Source: Atopsyche davidsoni (taxonomy: Eukaryota; Arthropoda; Insecta; Trichoptera; Hydrobiosidae). Taken from it: DNA of 64,000 bases. The notes below the pieces were generated by a model, which was not told where the DNA came from, made no database searches, and saw only the letters and a program-made list of their open reading frames with translations. Where the stretch lies: contig JAILWY010000011.1 in NCBI GenBank assembly GCA_022113835.1, forward strand, positions 2,852,001 through 2,916,000. Direction: 5' to 3'. Every line of letters starts with the position of its first letter. Within the stretch, counting starts at the first letter, position 1. Both the position numbers and the translations under genes were made by a program. Below are positions 60,775-64,000 of this stretch, one piece after another.

Positions 60775-61337
60775 TACAGGGTGTCCAAAGAAAGCATCGG
60801 GTATTTGTTAGTTCAGTAAAACAAAAACTACTAGTAATCAAGTATTTTTTTTATTGTTGATTATAAGAATACAAAATGGAAAATTATTTCGAAATGATGA
60901 TGTTATCCAAATAGTGACCGTTACGCTGCTGGCACTCTTCTAATCTGGAACGAAGATTGCTGATAACACGCTGACACATAGCCCTCGATATTGCTGCCAT
61001 TTCTGACCTGATGTTTTGTTTCAATTCCGTTAGGTTCATCGGATTATTCTCATAAACCCTACTTTTAAGGTATCCCCATACGAAATAGTCAAGAGGGCTA
61101 AGGTCGGGGCTTCTGGGAGGCCAGTTGATGTTACCTCTATGTGAAATGACCTTATTAGGGAATAATTCGTTGACAGCTTCATTTGATTGATTGGATGTAT
61201 GGCCCCGTCTTGTTGGAACCACGTTCTTGAGTTGAAACCCTGAAACTCCTGCAACTCTGGGCCCAAAAAATTTCGCAGCATATCGCAATAACGGTCATTA
61301 TTGACATTCACCCGATACTATTTTTGGACACCCTGTA
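60775..61337 (-). mobile_element. mariner-family element, internally deleted
   Basis: Inverted ends CAGGGTGTCCAAAgAAAgCATCGGGT (left) and CAGGGTGTCCAAAaAtAgTATCGGGT (right, inverted; capitals agree), flanked by TA on both sides. The minus strand encodes the last third of a mariner transposase. The preceding 60760-60775 holds two further partial GGGTGT units. Confidence 0.85.
60884..61311 (-). pseudogene. mariner transposase remnant, frameshifted
   Basis: The C-terminal part shows WFQQDGA (second catalytic Asp) and WPPRSPDLSPLDYFVWGYLK (third Asp, family signature). A frameshift near 61195 separates the two segments, and everything N-terminal to VNVNNDRY is missing, including the DNA-binding domain and first catalytic Asp. 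It cannot encode an active enzyme. Confidence 0.82.
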
Positions 61338-61339
61338 TA

Positions 61340-63879
61340 GCATTTAAAGACATTGTTGAGTCAGCGTGGTTTTCACTTTCGTCACATCGTAGATTGTCTC
61401 TTCACTTCCATCTCAATACTGTAAATGCAATCTCTCAAATATGACGTGGCTTCCCTCGTTTAAAGTTTCCATACTATTAAAAACATCGCGTTATATTTGT
61501 GTCAATACTATGCGTACTAGACTCAATATATTTTATATTACGAACTGAAAGTACTTGGTGTAATTAAATGGTATTTTATTTAAAAAAAATATAAAATTCA
61601 TCTTTACTGTAAACTACTCTATACACCAATAAAACAATATCTTTCAAGTTGCAGTTCTTATGTAAATTTAGGTTTTAAAATATGTGTTTCTCTTTTGCAA
61701 TATTCTGATATTCAACCTGAGATGTACACTCAGGCTTCATAAACTTTGCAATCCCGATGAGCAAATTGATATTTTAGTTTTGTAAATATATACCTCTTTG
61801 TGACATTCTGCTACTCTTGTACTCTATCCACGAAGCAAATTTATGTATATTATTTAATATATACATATATCTCATATGTTATTAAATCTAAATACATACT
61901 TGAACATTGAAACAAACTATGAAAAAACAATAATGCAAAACTCTTACAGATGATTTCTGTATTATGATAATTTTTAGGATTAAAGAAATAAAAATACCAC
62001 CGTAACACTGATAAGTAGTTTATTTGTGATATTTTCACATGAAATGTTAGGAAAAGTTACGACATTTCGTTTATTATTATTATTATACAATAAAATCTTT
62101 TGTAAAATATATTTGGCTTCGTAGCAGGATTATACACAATAAATAAATATTTCTAATAATGTAAAATATTAAATAAAATACAGTGTACTCTTCTTCGTAA
62201 GCCATGCATTAATGACACACATTTTTTGTAATTATTGAATACTGATATCAATTTGACTTTAAAATGTAATTCTTGCAAATAATATTTTGTCAAATGATAA
62301 TACAGTAATCCATTATCCATATCATTCACAGAACCTTGCACATATAACAAATAGCAAAGTGTTTTTTGACATATTTCATTCAATGCATTATTTGTAATTA
62401 ATATTTTTTCACATTTTTTAATCAACAGGTGACCGGTTTCACCGACCAGTTGCGTTGGCATTTTCAAATGAAACTTGTTAACTTCGGTCGCCTATAAAAT
62501 AAAAAAAATGGGGAAAAAGCACAAAAGTATTTTTTTTATTTAAAATATTAAACCAAGTACTTTCTGTTAAGAATATTTGGATATATTAATTGTTAGTGTT
62601 TTAAATTATTTTTTTACTTTGACGGAAGTACATTGGTATAAAAGTGAATATGTTTTTCTGCTCTTACGTTCCATTATAGTTTGAAGCTATTCATAAAATA
62701 TTTTAATTTCCTCTTACAGTAATGTATCATTTTAATTAAAACTTTTAATTTTCAAAAAATATATTGTACTTATTTAAAAATCTACTGATAAGTATAACAT
62801 AAATATTTCGGTATTACAATGCTATTTTTTACATTAGGTTAAAACTCGAGTGGGTAAAAAATGGGTTGTTTTAAGTAGTCATATTGTTATTTTATTTAGT
62901 TAGTTAAAAAGTTAAATTTACTGAGTGATTTTTAGGAGGTTTATCGGTAAAAATGGAGAAAAAATTAATATTATTTTGAATAACATTACAAACTAAATTC
63001 AGTTTACACAAAACTGCACTCAATCCAGTTTCTAAAATGTTGATCAACGAAAGCGACAGTTGAGAAGTTGTTAAATACTTCAACGATTATTTCAGTTATT
63101 AGCTATCTGGTATTTTGAAAAAACTAATATTACATTAGCTAATCAGCAATATTAAGTGTATTTGATAGCTTGTCAATCAAGTATTGTTCTCATTGATCGG
63201 GGTGTCAGAAACCAGGCATGATTAAATTTCTTTAGATTCCAATGTTTTATTTAGAGTAGATTTTAATAATAATAATAACTAACACTAAATAAATAAATAT
63301 TATTTTCAAGCCATGGGTGTTTTGTCAGCTTTTACGGAAAACAAAATAATTTGGTACATGTGGCAGTATGATAGACAACGATCCTAACATAACAAAATTT
63401 ACTAAATTTCAATAAAGTATTTAAAATGTAATTATTTTAAATATGATAATTAGTAAGCTATATTAAATCATTTATCAGCAAAAATATTGATTATGCATGT
63501 AGAACACACGATTGTACAGTTGTCGTCAACTTTGGGAAAAAATATTTCACTGGGATAACTGACGAATATGTCTTATTGATATTTTTAGTGCTGGGCTCGT
63601 ACGAATGCGAGTGATGCTTTGTAAAAATATTTTAATGGGGCGTCTCTTTACGAGCAAAACGCCAACGTGTAGTTTTTACACAAAACTTCTTTAAAAACAG
63701 ATACAGGAACTCCATTTTATTTTCCAACACAACCTTATGTATATCAGCTTAGAAATTAAAAAAAAGCTTTACTTAAAAAATTTATTAATATTTGAGAAAA
63801 AATCATTCTATTCGAAACTATGAAGATCTCCTGACACAATGCAAATGCCACTTTTCACTTAACGCTCATATATTTTAAA
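61340..63879. other. Intergenic AT-rich region
   Basis: Apart from the hammerhead-like repeat at 62427-62468 I recognise nothing; the 104-residue minus-strand frame around 62153-62467 starts inside that repeat and is not a supported gene. Confidence 0.6.
62427..62468 (-). repeat. Decayed hammerhead-type repeat end
   Basis: The minus strand reads TTTGAAAATGCCAACG..., a stem of GCCAAC with GTCGGT, then GAAACCGGTCACC. This is the same GAAACCGGTC layout as at 12314-12353 and 36846-36885. The core reads TTGAAAA instead of CTGANGA, so it is probably inactive. Confidence 0.45.
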
Positions 63880-63972
63880 TTACCCATTGAGGACAATAGC
63901 AGGTGTGGCGGGTCTCGGTGTGATGTATTTGTGCACGGGAGGCCCGAATGGTGGTTCCACACTTAAGCGGGA
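63880..63972 (-). CDS. Probable last exon of an unrecognised gene
   Basis: Acceptor CTCTTCAG at 63980-63973, then 30 sense codons in phase 0 (SRLSVEPPFGPPVHKYITPR...IVLNG) and TAA at 63882-63880; AATAAA follows at 63786-63781, giving a 3' UTR near 100 nt. GC content is higher than the surroundings. A phase-2 reading is also open but less protein-like. The gene body lies beyond the window edge; I do not recognise the protein. Confidence 0.45.
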   Translation of the reverse strand, partial: SRLSVEPPFGPPVHKYITPRPATPAIVLNG

Positions 63973-64000
63973 CTGAAGAGTGCAGATAAAACACGGCCAA

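Noticed and set aside
62153..62467. 104-codon minus-strand frame
   Set aside because: It starts inside a hammerhead-like repeat and has no supporting codon bias or homology.

Overview
The window is AT-rich nuclear DNA of an arthropod, very probably an insect. Conserved single-copy animal genes are split into GC-rich exons with GT-AG introns. Introns and intergenic DNA are packed with decayed transposons: Helitron, hAT, mariner, pogo-like MITEs, tRNA-derived SINEs, and hammerhead-bearing repeats of the type found at Penelope-like retroelement ends. I cannot name the order or species from sequence alone.

Layout. (1) 2355-27209, minus strand: oxysterol-binding protein (OSBP), 5 coding exons, 751 aa, with PH domain, FFAT motif and sterol-binding domain. 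Its 16.2-kb intron 2 and 6-kb intron 1 hold most repeats of the left half, including an intact-looking hammerhead ribozyme fold at 13038-13085. (2) 27918-31057, plus strand: EME1, the non-catalytic partner of the MUS81 structure-specific endonuclease, 8 exons, 442 aa, divergent from OSBP across about 700 bp. (3) 31058-38798: repeat-rich intergenic DNA with a pogo-like MITE carrying a SINE, a Helitron, and a SINE with perfect 14-bp target duplications inside an older hammerhead-type repeat. (4) 38799-53514, plus strand: nucleoredoxin (NXN), 6 exons, 461 aa. Its introns hold a 183-bp satellite, a strongly G-quadruplex-prone tract and a hAT element ending 36 bp before exon 4. Intron 5 contains a complete intronless serine carboxypeptidase gene on the opposite strand (51094-52494). 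(5) 57469-59785, minus strand: CDC45, 6 exons, 530 aa. (6) 59786-64000: promoter side of CDC45, a deleted mariner element, another hammerhead-like repeat, and at the right edge a probable last exon of an unrecognised minus-strand gene.

The genes do not form an operon or pathway. OSBP acts in sterol and PI4P exchange at ER-Golgi contacts, EME1 in Holliday-junction and fork cleavage, NXN in thiol-redox control of signalling, CDC45 in the CMG replicative helicase, and the carboxypeptidase in the secretory or lysosomal route. The most interesting material is in the repeats: a structurally complete hammerhead next to its own inverted, internally deleted copy, several decayed relatives sharing a GAAACCGGTC core, a strong excess of perfect TGACGTCA palindromes, and a tandem array that has multiplied the NXN exon-4 splice donor.
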